Under the pieces are notes generated by a model. That model did not search any database. It saw only the letters and a program-made list of their open reading frames with translations, and had not been told where the DNA came from. A stretch of DNA of 64,000 nt, taken from positions 186,001 to 250,000 of the forward strand of contig NZ_CAESCM010000005.1 of assembly GCF_903166585.1 (NCBI RefSeq), written 5' to 3'. This stretch comes from Pedobacter ghigonis. Its GTDB lineage: Bacteria; Bacteroidota; Bacteroidia; Sphingobacteriales; Sphingobacteriaceae. Shown here one piece after another: positions 39,111 through 48,346 of this stretch. Both the position numbers and the translations under genes were made by a program. Every line of letters starts with the position of its first letter. The stretch's first letter is position 1.

Positions 39111-39419
39111 ATGAAAATTGCATTTAAGATGAAACTTAAACCCGGTTTTGAAACAGAATACAAGAAGCGCCATGATGAAATCTGGCCTGAACTCGTAACT
39201 TTGTTAAAAGAGAATGGCATCAGCGATTATTCTATCTTTTTAGATGAAGAAACCAACACGCTCTTTGCCGTTCAGCAGCAAAATGGAAGTTCATCGCAAG
39301 ATTTGGGCAGCACCCAAATTGTGCACAAGTGGTGGGCATACATGGCCGATATTATGGAAACCAATGCAGATCATTCTCCAAAAACATTCCCATTAGAAAT
39401 GGTATTCCATTTAGATTAA
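39111..39419 (+). CDS. rhaM: L-rhamnose mutarotase
   Basis: 102-aa ferredoxin-like-fold enzyme that interconverts alpha and beta anomers of L-rhamnose. The family is recognised from MKIAFKMKLKPG, His21 in KKRHDEIWPEL (the catalytic His of the family), YSIFLDEETNTLFAV and WWAYMADIM. Length is right (about 104 aa) and there is no signal peptide, so it works in the cytoplasm. It ends 1 nt before the GH106 rhamnosidase, linking rhamnose release with its first intracellular step. No other rhamnose catabolic gene (isomerase, kinase, aldolase) is in the window. Confidence 0.93.
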   Translation: MKIAFKMKLKPGFETEYKKRHDEIWPELVTLLKENGISDYSIFLDEETNTLFAVQQQNGSSSQDLGSTQIVHKWWAYMADIMETNADHSPKTFPLEMVFHLD

Positions 39420-39420
39420 A

Positions 39421-42195
39421 ATGATGCAATTACATAAAATCTTTCCTGTCCTGCTGCTTGGTACCCTAACTTTTGGGATAGCCAAAGCACAAAAACCAGT
39501 AAAAAATACAGGTGGCTGGCCTGTTATCGAAAAGCAAATGAAACCTTGGACCCGCTGGTGGTGGATGGGCAACGCTGTCGACGAACAGAATCTGAGTGCC
39601 GTATTGCAAAAATATAAGGATGCAGGATTGGGTGGGGTAGAAATTACCCCTATTTATGGCGCTAAGGGCTATGAAAAACAATATCTTGATTTTTTATCGC
39701 CTGCCTGGATGAATAGCTTACATTTTACCGTTAACAAAGCCAATGCCCTGGGGTTAGGTGTAGACATGAATACAGGCACAGGCTGGCCATTTGGTGGTCC
39801 GCAAATTAAGCCCGAAAATGCCGCCACCAAATTAATTGTTCAGCAATATGCCCTGAAAGCCGGTGAAAAATTAACCGAAGCCATTAAAGTTAAAGAAGCC
39901 AAACAGGAATTTGCACAGTTACAAGCTGTAACCGCTTATAGCGAAAATGGCCAGGTACTCGATCTACTTTCAAAAGTTGACGGAAACGGCAACTTAAACT
40001 GGTCGTCTGGTAGTGGAAACTGGGCTATTTATGCTGCCTTTGCAGGTAAAACCAGGCAAATGGTTAAACGTGCGGCACCCGGAGGCGAGGGTTTTACTTT
40101 AGATCATCTGGATAAAAATGCTGTAAATGTTTACTTAAAAAGATTTTCAGATGCTTTTGCCGGAAAACCACAAGGCATCAGGTCGTTTTTTAACGATAGT
40201 TACGAAGTGTATGGCGCCACGTGGACACCCACTTTTTTGCAGGAATTTAAGAAAAACAGGGGTTATGATTTAGCCGGCTACCTTAAAGATTTAAGTAGTA
40301 AAGACTCTACCGGCGAAAACATAGCCCGTTTAAAATCCGATTACAGGGAGACTATGGACGAACTTTTGCTCCATAACTTTACCCAAAACTGGACCGATTG
40401 GGCACACGGCCTTCAATCGAAAACCAAAAACCAATCGCATGGTTCGCCGGGTAACCTGCTCGATTTGTATGGAGCAGTTGATATTCCCGAAACAGAAATT
40501 TTTGGTTCCAGCTATTTTCCAATTGCCGGACTCAGACGCGATGCCGGCGATGTCAGAAACGTAGATCCCGATCCGATCATGTCTAAATTTGCTTCATCAG
40601 CAGGGCATACAGGAGGCAAAAAACTCATTTCATCAGAAACTTTTACCTGGCTTACCGAGCACTTTAAAACTTCTTTTTCGCAGTGCAAACCAGAGGTAGA
40701 GCAGTTGTTTTTATCGGGTATTAACCATGTTTTTTACCACGGTACCACCAATTCGCCAGCCAATGTGCCCTGGCCGGGCTGGTTGTTTTATGCTTCGGTA
40801 GAAATGAATCCAAACAACAGTTTATGGCCGCAGGCGCAGGGATTAAACAATTATATTGCCCGCTGTCAGTCTATTCTCCAGTCGGGGCAAGCCGATAACG
40901 AAATTTTGATTTATTGGCCGGTTTACGATGTTTGGAATAAGGCCAAAGGCCTGGATATGGCGCTGAAAGTGCATGATGTAGACGAATGGCTGCATCCGAC
41001 ACCATTTTATAAACTTGCAAAACAGCTTTCAAAATCGGGTTATGCCTACGATTTCGCATCCGACAGGTTGTTGAAGAAATCGACCATAAATGGCGAACAG
41101 ATCAGCACCAGCAACGCAGCGGTTCCATACAAGGTATTGCTTATTCCGCAATGCGAAATTATGAGTGTTGAAACTCTAACCACGATTATACAGCTGGCCA
41201 ATAATGGGGCTAAAGTGATTTTTCAGGCTTTACCGCAAGATGTTCCCGGTTTAAATAACCTGAGCGCCAGACAGGGGCAGTTAAAATCTATTTTGGCCAA
41301 ACTTACTTTTACAGAAGGAAACGATGGTATTAAAACATTTAAAACCGGGAAAGGCGAAATCATACTAAGCAGTGATGTTGAAAAAAGCTTGCAATCAGTT
41401 GCAGTTAAACGCGAAGCCCTGACCGATTTAGGGTTACAGTTTATCAGGAGAAAAACCACCACAGGCAAATATTACTATCTGGTTAACCATACCGCTAAAG
41501 ATATCGATACCTTTCTGGCATTGAATGAAGCTGGTTCGGTGTTGATTATGGACCCGCAAAGTACGGCGGTAGGTTTGGCTGAAATAAATAATGGAAAAGT
41601 GCGTGTACAGATTAAATCGGGCGAAAGCCTGGTGCTGCAGGTTGGAAGCAATGTAGCCGAAAATAAACCCTGGCTTTACCTCAATAAGGCTGCTAATCCA
41701 ATAGCCATAACTAAACCCTGGAAGCTGCATTTTACCGCTGGCGGACCAGAAATTCCTGCCGATCAGCAGCTCAGTCAACTGGTATCGTGGACGGAATTAA
41801 GCGATCCTAAACTGCAGGCCTTTTCGGGAACTGGCGTGTATAGCTCTAGCTTTGATTTAAAAGAGAAAACGGCCAAAGAATATCTGCTAAACCTGAACCA
41901 GGTTGATGAAAGCGCAAGGGTATGGATTAACGGGCAAGAAGTAGGTATTTTGTGGAGCATCCCTTTCGAAACCCGTATTGGCAAATACCTGAAAGCAGGC
42001 ACCAATACCATTAAAATAGAAGTGGTTAATTTAATGGCCAACCGGATCAGGGATATGGACATTAAAAAAATACCCTGGCGCAATTACCATGAAATCAATT
42101 TTGTGAACATCAATTATAAGGATTTTGATGCCACAAACTGGAAGGTAATGCCATCCGGATTAATAGGGCCGGTAACCATTACACCTTATCATTAA
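39421..42195 (+). CDS. Alpha-L-rhamnosidase, GH106
   Basis: Secreted 924-aa enzyme, signal peptide to about residue 23 (IAKAQ). GH106 markers: PWTRWWWMGNAVDEQNL at the start of the barrel, GLGGVEITPIYGAKGYE, GVDMNTGTGWPFGGP, FFNDSYEVYGATWTPTF and SSETFTWLTEHFKTSFSQCKPEVEQLFLSGINHVFYHGT. The C-terminal 200 residues form a GH2-like jelly roll (SARVWINGQEVGILWSIPFETRIG). It removes terminal alpha-L-rhamnose from oligosaccharides derived from rhamnogalacturonan. Translationally close to rhaM (1-nt gap). A strong hairpin follows 32 nt after its stop. Confidence 0.92.
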   Translation: MMQLHKIFPVLLLGTLTFGIAKAQKPVKNTGGWPVIEKQMKPWTRWWWMGNAVDEQNLSAVLQKYKDAGLGGVEITPIYGAKGYEKQYLDFLSPAWMNSLHFTVNKANALGLGVDMNTGTGWPFGGPQIKPENAATKLIVQQYALKAGEKLTEAIKVKEAKQEFAQLQAVTAYSENGQVLDLLSKVDGNGNLNWSSGSGNWAIYAAFAGKTRQMVKRAAPGGEGFTLDHLDKNAVNVYLKRFSDAFAGKPQGIRSFFNDSYEVYGATWTPTFLQEFKKNRGYDLAGYLKDLSSKDSTGENIARLKSDYRETMDELLLHNFTQNWTDWAHGLQSKTKNQSHGSPGNLLDLYGAVDIPETEIFGSSYFPIAGLRRDAGDVRNVDPDPIMSKFASSAGHTGGKKLISSETFTWLTEHFKTSFSQCKPEVEQLFLSGINHVFYHGTTNSPANVPWPGWLFYASVEMNPNNSLWPQAQGLNNYIARCQSILQSGQADNEILIYWPVYDVWNKAKGLDMALKVHDVDEWLHPTPFYKLAKQLSKSGYAYDFASDRLLKKSTINGEQISTSNAAVPYKVLLIPQCEIMSVETLTTIIQLANNGAKVIFQALPQDVPGLNNLSARQGQLKSILAKLTFTEGNDGIKTFKTGKGEIILSSDVEKSLQSVAVKREALTDLGLQFIRRKTTTGKYYYLVNHTAKDIDTFLALNEAGSVLIMDPQSTAVGLAEINNGKVRVQIKSGESLVLQVGSNVAENKPWLYLNKAANPIAITKPWKLHFTAGGPEIPADQQLSQLVSWTELSDPKLQAFSGTGVYSSSFDLKEKTAKEYLLNLNQVDESARVWINGQEVGILWSIPFETRIGKYLKAGTNTIKIEVVNLMANRIRDMDIKKIPWRNYHEINFVNINYKDFDATNWKVMPSGLIGPVTITPYH

Positions 42196-42227
42196 AAGAA
42201 TGAAATTTAAACCTTCATTGTCATTGC

Positions 42228-42272
42228 TATAAAGGTTTAGTAGTTCGGTAATAGAATTACTAAACCTTTATA
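42228..42272 (+). terminator. 15-bp hairpin terminator after GH106
   Basis: TATAAAGGTTTAGTA (42228-42242) and TACTAAACCTTTATA (42258-42272) are perfect complements with a 15-nt loop, 32 nt after the rhamnosidase stop. It closes the rhamnogalacturonan gene run. Confidence 0.75.
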
Positions 42273-42357
42273 ATTAAGAGAAGCCTTGATGCGTAAGCTT
42301 TAAGATTTCTGCCAACACCTATGGTGTACACACGTTTTTACCCACCTTAACGCCTCC

Positions 42358-42390
42358 CGTCATTGCCAACTTGACTGGCAATCTTAATGC
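42358..42390. repeat. CGTCATTGCC copy of the CGTCATTCCC intergenic repeat
   Basis: Aligns with the left part of the element at 38971: CGTCATT-CCAACTTGA-TGG-AATC-TAATGC is shared. Here the hairpin is TTGCCA/TGGCAA instead of TTCCCA/TGGGAA, a compensatory C-G to G-C change that keeps pairing. Confidence 0.65.
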
Positions 42391-42432
42391 ACTCGTCAAT
42401 CACCAAGTGCTCAGCGCAGCAAAATGATTTCA

Positions 42433-42467
42433 AGATAGATTTCTCCACTACTGTCGAAATGACGATC
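42433..42467. repeat. Partial copy of the ATTTCTCC...GTCGAAATGACGATC repeat
   Basis: Contains AGATAGATTTCTCC followed by GTCGAAATGACGATC; the matching left arm of the cloverleaf at 13878 is missing. Confidence 0.55.
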
Positions 42468-42612
42468 TCCCCCATATTCACATTTTTTGTTAAAATCATG
42501 TATGCGTAATCAGTCGAAAAATATTTAACATTTTAATTTTCGTTAAGATTAATCGATTTAGCGATCCAAAAACTGCTGTTTTACATTCATGCTAATATTT
42601 TACAATAAAAAG

Positions 42613-42658
42613 GCAGGATAGTACAGGATGGGATTTTTATTGCACGTTTTTATATTTA
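42613..42658 (+). promoter_or_regulatory. CAGGAT-repeat promoter, copy 3 (SusCD operon)
   Basis: GCAGGATAGTACAGGATG (42613-42630), 20 nt, then TATATTTA (42651-42658). It drives the fasciclin/SusC/SusD operon starting at 42849 with a leader near 185 nt. Confidence 0.8.
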
Positions 42659-42701
42659 AGAAATAATTTTTCTAACCAGATAACCTTTTAACCAAAATTT
42701 A

Positions 42702-42717
42702 ATTAACGAACGTTAAT
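42702..42717. repeat. Palindrome ATTAACG-AA-CGTTAAT in the SusCD-operon leader
   Basis: Two 7-bp arms around AA, 44 nt downstream of the -7 box of promoter copy 3, so inside the presumed transcript leader. Could be an operator or a short leader hairpin; no second copy with both arms was found. Confidence 0.35.
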
Positions 42718-42848
42718 ACCACTCTATGCAATAAAAATCTACGCATCATTTTTAGTCAATTTTTTATCTCTGCAAACTTCTAATTGATTTAGATACCTAG
42801 CTTTTTATTGCCCAGTATTTTTAATGGCCGTTATCCAATAAAATTGCT

Positions 42849-45077
42849 ATGCGTATAATTTTACCCAGATTTTTAATCGTCTTTTTGACAGTTATCTTTT
42901 TTCTGAGCAGTTGCCGGAAAAAGGAATTTGATGAGTTTTATGGCCGTCCCGAAAATTTGGGCGATCCGATTTATCAACAGCTCCAGGCCAAAGGTACTTT
43001 CACTAAGTTTTTAGATTGTGTAGATAAGGCCGGTTACAAGGAAACTTTAAGCGCAGCAGGCTCGTGGACAGTTTTTGCACCAACTGATGAAGCTTTTGCT
43101 ACCTACCTAAAAGATAATAACCTCACAGAAGTTTCGGTTGATCTCGCTTCGAAAATTGTACGTTATTCGATGATTTACGATGGTGAAAAGATAGAAAGGC
43201 TGAGCGATTTTTTCTCTGTTAAGGGCTTTGTGAAAAACAGTGCTTTCAGAAGAAGAACGGTTTACTACGATTTTGTTTACGATGGGAAAGACAATAGCGG
43301 TAATGCCATTAAGGTAATTGCGGCCAATCGCAATGGTTCTTACCTCTCCAGCGATTTCAACAATAAAAGTATCAGTTATTTCCTGTCGCCTTACATGACC
43401 TTTAATAGCCTCTCAGCGGCCGACTATAACTTTTTCTATCCCAACAGCAGTTACAATGGCAACAATATTGGCGCAGCCAGATTAGTAGACGGGCAACAGA
43501 ATATCATCGCCGAAAATGGGGTAATCCATGTGGTAGACCGCGTGTTAACGCCTCCACAAAGTATCGATCAATACATCAATGAAAAAGCCGATTACAGTGT
43601 TTTCAAAGGCCTGTTGGATAAGTTTGTTACCTATTCCTTAAATACCGATATCTCTCACCGTTACGAAGTCCTCACAGGTAAAGCGGCTAACGTTTATGCC
43701 AAAACATACAGCATTTTACTGGCTTTTTCGCCAAACAACGAAAATTACCTGAAAGTTGATGCCAACGATGCCCAGCAGGGTTCTTACAGCATATTTGCAC
43801 CTACCAATGCCGCGGTTAATACTTACGCACAAAATGTTCTGCTTAAATACTGGAAGAAAAAAGGTGTAAATAACCTCAACGATTTATACGTGGTAGCACC
43901 AGATGTGATTAAGGATTTTGTGAATTCGCACCTGTTTACCACTACTGTTTGGCCGAGTAAGTTTAGCACTACGCCTAACTTCCTGAACGATATTACTACC
44001 CGTACTACCGCCGATGTAATTGATAAACAAGCATTAAGTAATGGCTTTTTATACGGCATTAATAAGGCGCAGAATGCAAGCGTGTTCTCTACCGTTTATG
44101 GTAACATTAATCTTGATCCTGATTACAATGTGATGAAACAGGCGCTCATTTATTTTGGTTTAACCACTGCGCTTAAAACGCCAAGCCTCCGCTATGTTGT
44201 AGTGATGATCCCCGATGTAACTTTAAGAAAAATGGGATTCAATTACGATCCTTTTTATGCATCGGCACCGATAAGGGGAGATTTGGTTGCCTTAAGACGC
44301 ATTTTGCAAACCCACATTATTCCGCTGGGGAACAGGGATATCCCAAATTTTGCAACGGGTTCAGGAGTTTTAGAAACTTCGAACGGCGAATACATTAAAT
44401 ATGCATCGGGTAAATTGCTTTCTGCAGGTACGCAAGACAGTACCCTGGTTGCCAAACAAACAATTCCGGTCGATTCTATCGGCACCACTCCGGTTAATGG
44501 TGCTGCGGTATATGGCAAAGAGGCCCTTACCTATACCGTATTGCCTATCAGCAAACACATCGAGAAATACGGTACTTTACCAGCCGATCCTTATTATAAT
44601 TTTTTCCAGTACCTGAAAGGAAGCATATTGTATACACCGGCAACAGGCGCAATAAGTGGAATTACTGATGGTGTTTTCTATACTTTTTTAATCCCTACCA
44701 ATGCGGCAATTGTGCAGGCTGTAAAAGATGGCCTATTGCCTTCAATAGGTGCGGCTTCATTAGGTGTGCCCAATTTTGCCCCTACCGATGGTTTGGATGT
44801 AACCAAAGTAAGTAAGTTTATCCAGTACCACATTGTGAATAAGAACAGTTTTGCAAGCGATGGGCAAAAAATAGGGGAGTTCGAATCCCTGCTGAAAAAT
44901 GATGGTGGTGACGCTGCTAAAATAACGGTAACCATTAACACCACTACCAGCTTAATGGTAAAAGATGTAACCAACCGTACAGTTAATGTACTGTTGGGGC
45001 CAACCGACCGGAGCAATGTGCTCTCCAACCGGGCAATAATCCATCAGATCAATAATTACTTAAAATATCAATTCTAA
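42849..45077 (+). CDS. Fasciclin (FAS1)-repeat surface lipoprotein
   Basis: 742-aa lipoprotein: hydrophobic leader and LSSC lipobox with Cys22, followed by RKKEFDEF. FAS1 blocks: WTVFAPTDEAF (about 72) with NGVIHVVDRVLTP (about 225); SYSIFAPTNAAV (about 318) with NGFLYGINKA (about 400); a degenerate third unit (RYVVVMIPDVTL, about 450); FYTFLIPTNAAIV (about 615) ending in NRAIIHQINNYLKYQF. That suggests four FAS1 units. It is the first gene of the SusCD operon, 6 nt before SusC, where Bacteroidota operons usually place surface glycan-binding proteins. FAS1 domains are adhesion or glycan-contact modules elsewhere; a glycan-binding role here is inference. Confidence 0.85.
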   Translation: MRIILPRFLIVFLTVIFFLSSCRKKEFDEFYGRPENLGDPIYQQLQAKGTFTKFLDCVDKAGYKETLSAAGSWTVFAPTDEAFATYLKDNNLTEVSVDLASKIVRYSMIYDGEKIERLSDFFSVKGFVKNSAFRRRTVYYDFVYDGKDNSGNAIKVIAANRNGSYLSSDFNNKSISYFLSPYMTFNSLSAADYNFFYPNSSYNGNNIGAARLVDGQQNIIAENGVIHVVDRVLTPPQSIDQYINEKADYSVFKGLLDKFVTYSLNTDISHRYEVLTGKAANVYAKTYSILLAFSPNNENYLKVDANDAQQGSYSIFAPTNAAVNTYAQNVLLKYWKKKGVNNLNDLYVVAPDVIKDFVNSHLFTTTVWPSKFSTTPNFLNDITTRTTADVIDKQALSNGFLYGINKAQNASVFSTVYGNINLDPDYNVMKQALIYFGLTTALKTPSLRYVVVMIPDVTLRKMGFNYDPFYASAPIRGDLVALRRILQTHIIPLGNRDIPNFATGSGVLETSNGEYIKYASGKLLSAGTQDSTLVAKQTIPVDSIGTTPVNGAAVYGKEALTYTVLPISKHIEKYGTLPADPYYNFFQYLKGSILYTPATGAISGITDGVFYTFLIPTNAAIVQAVKDGLLPSIGAASLGVPNFAPTDGLDVTKVSKFIQYHIVNKNSFASDGQKIGEFESLLKNDGGDAAKITVTINTTTSLMVKDVTNRTVNVLLGPTDRSNVLSNRAIIHQINNYLKYQF

Positions 45078-45083
45078 CCGGAT

Positions 45084-48000
45084 ATGACTAAAAAATATAC
45101 ATTAGGCTTAGGTGCTTTGCTGTGCTTTTTACTGGCATCGTTTATGGCCAATGCGCAGCAAATTAATTACGTGCGGGGGAAAATCATCGATAAAAAGGAT
45201 AAGCAGCCTATTATTGGTGCTTCGGTTGTAATTGTTGATAAAGACCGCCGGGTAATCAAAGGAGTGTCATCAGATATTGATGGAAATTACACCTTACCAG
45301 TAGCCGATAAATCTTACCGCATTTCAGTTTCCTATATCGGGTACAAATCAACCGCGCCTATTGCGATTGATAAGGCAACGATTAACTTTCAGTTAGAGTC
45401 GGCCGATAACCAGATGGATGAGGTGCAGATTGTTTCGAAAGCAAAAACCGATAACGGTAGCGGTATGAGCATCGATAAGCGCGATCAGACTTCGGCCATC
45501 GGTACCATTAATGCAAAAGAGCTCGAAGATATGCAGGCGGCCTCTATTGATCAGGCTTTACAGGGCAGGCTTGCAGGTTTGGATATTGCAGCGAGTAGCG
45601 GCGATCCGGGAGCACCAATGCAGATCCGGATCAGGGGTACATCTTCTATTAACGGCGCTGTAGATCCCTTAATTGTGGTAGATGGTATGCCTTACGATAT
45701 TTCCATCCCATCTGATTTCAACTTTGCTACATCGGATGAAAACAACTATGGCCAGCTGTTAAATATAGCGCCATCCGATATTAAGGATATCAGTGTATTA
45801 AAGGATGCTGCCGCAACGGCAATCTGGGGTTCGAGGGCTGCCAATGGGGTACTGGTAATTAACACCAAACGCGGGGCAATGGGGCCACCGGCCATATCCT
45901 ATAATTTTAAAGGTTCTTATTCGAAACAGCCAAGTGCCATACCCATGCTGAACGGTAATCAATACTCTACGTTAATTCTGGAAGAGTTTTACAATGCCGG
46001 CCGCCAGTTTTCTACTTCAGAGTTTGCTAAAGAATTTCAATACGACCCTAACGATCCTTACAACTTCTTTAATTACAGTAACAATACCGACTGGTTAAGT
46101 GCCATCACCCGGATCGGTTACCTGCAGGATCATAACCTGTCTATTTCCGGCGGTGGTGAAAAAGCCAAGTACAGGGCTTCGGTAAACTATTTCGATCAGC
46201 AGGGTACTACCCGAGGTACCAGTTTAGGACGTTTAAGTGCGCGTGTAAATCTGGATTATCAGGTGTCGAATAAAATCAGGTTCAGTGCCGATATCGTTTA
46301 TACGCACGTTGATAACCAGAATTTGTATTCCAGATATGTCAGGGATATTGCCTATCAAAAAATGCCAAATCAAGCCGTTTATGAGTATGATGAATATGGC
46401 AATTTAACTTCAAATTACTTTAGTCCGCTTGCTACTGCACAAGGCACCTATCCGGGGACCTATAATCCATTGGCAATGGCAAATGCTGCCAGTAACCACC
46501 AAATCGGAGAAAGGATTATCCCAAAATTTGCTTTGCAGTATCAGATTATTCCGGAACTTTTAAGATTAAATGCAAATTTTCAGGTTGATATTAACAACTC
46601 TAAAACCAAAACCTTCCTGCCGCAAATAGCAACAGGCAGGCTGTTTACCGATGCGGTAGTAAATTCGGCTGGTGATGTTGATGGCGACGGATTTACAATG
46701 GCCACTAATTTAACCCTGGCTTATACCCCTAAGTTGGGCGCAAAACACGATCTGATTGCTTTTGCCAGGTTTGATAGTAATGATAGCCGCAGAACAGGCC
46801 AGGGGATGTTTGCTTCCAATACTGCTTCGTCTTATCTGGATGATCCCTCTATTGATGGACGTACAAATGCCGCAGGATCTGCCTATTCATCATTTGCGCA
46901 AAGCCGTTCGGTAGGTTTGCTACTAAATGCACAATACAAATTTTTAGACCGTTATATCATTAATGCCGGTATCAGGGGAGATGGTAACTCTAAGTTTGGC
47001 CCTAATAACCGTTATGGTGTATTTCCTTCCGCATCGGTAAGGTGGAGGGTATCGGGAGAGCCTTTTATGAAACGCACCGAAAGATATATTGATGATTTGA
47101 GTTTCAGGGCCAGTTACGGTATTGTAGGTAATGCCCCACGTTACGACTATACTTACTTAAATGCCTACCAGAATTATGGTTTCAGCTATTTGGGGATGGC
47201 TGGTGTGTACTCAAGCAATCTCGAATTATCTGATTTAAGATGGGAAAAGGTAGCACAATCAAATCTTGGGGTAACACTTAATATGTTCAAAAATGCCATA
47301 AACATGGATTTTGATATCTACCGCAAGCGTACTACTGATCTTTTTTATCCGGGCATTGCCATCCCAACCTACAATGGTTACTCAGGGGTAGATATGAATG
47401 TGGGTACGATGGATAACCAGGGCTGGGAGTTTAACATCAACAGCACCTTAATCAGAAAGAAAAATTTCAGGTGGGATTTCAGCTTTAATATCTCGCACAA
47501 TGAGAATATCATCCGCGAAATTTCGCCACTATACCCGAGAGAGAACAAAGGTAAAGTAACCTCGAATAATGTTTATAAGGTTTATATTCAGGAGAATAAC
47601 CCGTTTGGCTCGTTTTACGGATTTAAATTTAAAGGGGTTTATAAAGATTTAAATTCAACAGTTGCTTTGGATGATAAAGGCAATCAGATTATTGGCCCCA
47701 ATGGTCAGAAAGTGTACATGCGTTTTGCGTACCCTTCTATTGATTATGTTTTCCAGCCGGGCGACGCCATGTACGAAGACATTAATCACGATGGTAATAT
47801 CGACTATAAGGATATTGTGTATTTAGGTAATGGTAACCCGAAACTAACTGGTGGTTTCGGAACCGGAATCACCATCAACGGAAATATCCGTTTCGGAGCC
47901 AATTTCAGTTACCGTACCGGCTACCAGATTATCAATGGTACCAAAATCACCACCACCAATATGAATGCTTTCAGTAACCAGAGTACGGCTGTATTGAGAA

Positions 48001-48335
48001 GATGGCGCGCAGAAGGTGATGTAACCGATATGCCAAGAGCAGTTTATTCAGTTGGTTACAATTACTTAGGATCAGACCGCTACATAGAAGATGGTTCCTA
48101 CCTGCGTTTGCGCAGCATTACCCTGAAATACGATTTCAGCAAAAATTTTATGAAAAGGATTGGCATGAAAAGCTTAAGTGCCAATTTGATGATGGAGAAT
48201 GTGTTAACCTTTACCAAATATACCGGTCAGGATCCTGAGGTGCCGGTAAAATTAACCGCATTTTCTACTGTAATCGATAACTCTACTACGCCACCTATTA
48301 AAACGGTGACTTTAGGTTTAACTGCAAACTTTTAA
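45084..48335 (+). CDS. SusC/RagA-type TonB-dependent outer-membrane transporter (pair 1)
   Basis: 1083-aa importer. Signal peptide to about residue 25 (MANAQ), carboxypeptidase-regulatory-like domain (about 28-110, RGKIIDKKDKQPIIGASV), plug domain (about 130-265) with IDQALQGRLAGLDI, IRIRGTSSINGAVDPLIVVDGMPY and VLKDAAATAIWGSRAANGVLVI, then the 22-strand barrel ending in TVTLGLTANF. It moves bound oligosaccharides across the outer membrane with TonB energy. The partner SusD lies 11 nt downstream. Substrate is taken as rhamnogalacturonan fragments from the shared promoter element. Confidence 0.95.
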   Translation: MTKKYTLGLGALLCFLLASFMANAQQINYVRGKIIDKKDKQPIIGASVVIVDKDRRVIKGVSSDIDGNYTLPVADKSYRISVSYIGYKSTAPIAIDKATINFQLESADNQMDEVQIVSKAKTDNGSGMSIDKRDQTSAIGTINAKELEDMQAASIDQALQGRLAGLDIAASSGDPGAPMQIRIRGTSSINGAVDPLIVVDGMPYDISIPSDFNFATSDENNYGQLLNIAPSDIKDISVLKDAAATAIWGSRAANGVLVINTKRGAMGPPAISYNFKGSYSKQPSAIPMLNGNQYSTLILEEFYNAGRQFSTSEFAKEFQYDPNDPYNFFNYSNNTDWLSAITRIGYLQDHNLSISGGGEKAKYRASVNYFDQQGTTRGTSLGRLSARVNLDYQVSNKIRFSADIVYTHVDNQNLYSRYVRDIAYQKMPNQAVYEYDEYGNLTSNYFSPLATAQGTYPGTYNPLAMANAASNHQIGERIIPKFALQYQIIPELLRLNANFQVDINNSKTKTFLPQIATGRLFTDAVVNSAGDVDGDGFTMATNLTLAYTPKLGAKHDLIAFARFDSNDSRRTGQGMFASNTASSYLDDPSIDGRTNAAGSAYSSFAQSRSVGLLLNAQYKFLDRYIINAGIRGDGNSKFGPNNRYGVFPSASVRWRVSGEPFMKRTERYIDDLSFRASYGIVGNAPRYDYTYLNAYQNYGFSYLGMAGVYSSNLELSDLRWEKVAQSNLGVTLNMFKNAINMDFDIYRKRTTDLFYPGIAIPTYNGYSGVDMNVGTMDNQGWEFNINSTLIRKKNFRWDFSFNISHNENIIREISPLYPRENKGKVTSNNVYKVYIQENNPFGSFYGFKFKGVYKDLNSTVALDDKGNQIIGPNGQKVYMRFAYPSIDYVFQPGDAMYEDINHDGNIDYKDIVYLGNGNPKLTGGFGTGITINGNIRFGANFSYRTGYQIINGTKITTTNMNAFSNQSTAVLRRWRAEGDVTDMPRAVYSVGYNYLGSDRYIEDGSYLRLRSITLKYDFSKNFMKRIGMKSLSANLMMENVLTFTKYTGQDPEVPVKLTAFSTVIDNSTTPPIKTVTLGLTANF

Positions 48336-48346
48336 TCAGCCATAAA

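Larger units (their letters stand above)
42196..42848. other. 653-bp intergenic region with terminator, repeats and SusCD-operon promoter
   Basis: From left to right: a 15-bp hairpin terminator (42228-42272), two dispersed repeat copies (42358-42390 and 42433-42467), a CAGGAT-repeat promoter (42613-42658), a small palindrome (42702-42717) and an AT-rich leader of about 185 nt. No ORF of note. Confidence 0.7.

Noticed and set aside
41434-41778. 114-codon minus-strand frame opposite GH106
   Set aside because: Antisense shadow inside a conserved rhamnosidase with no protein-family signal.
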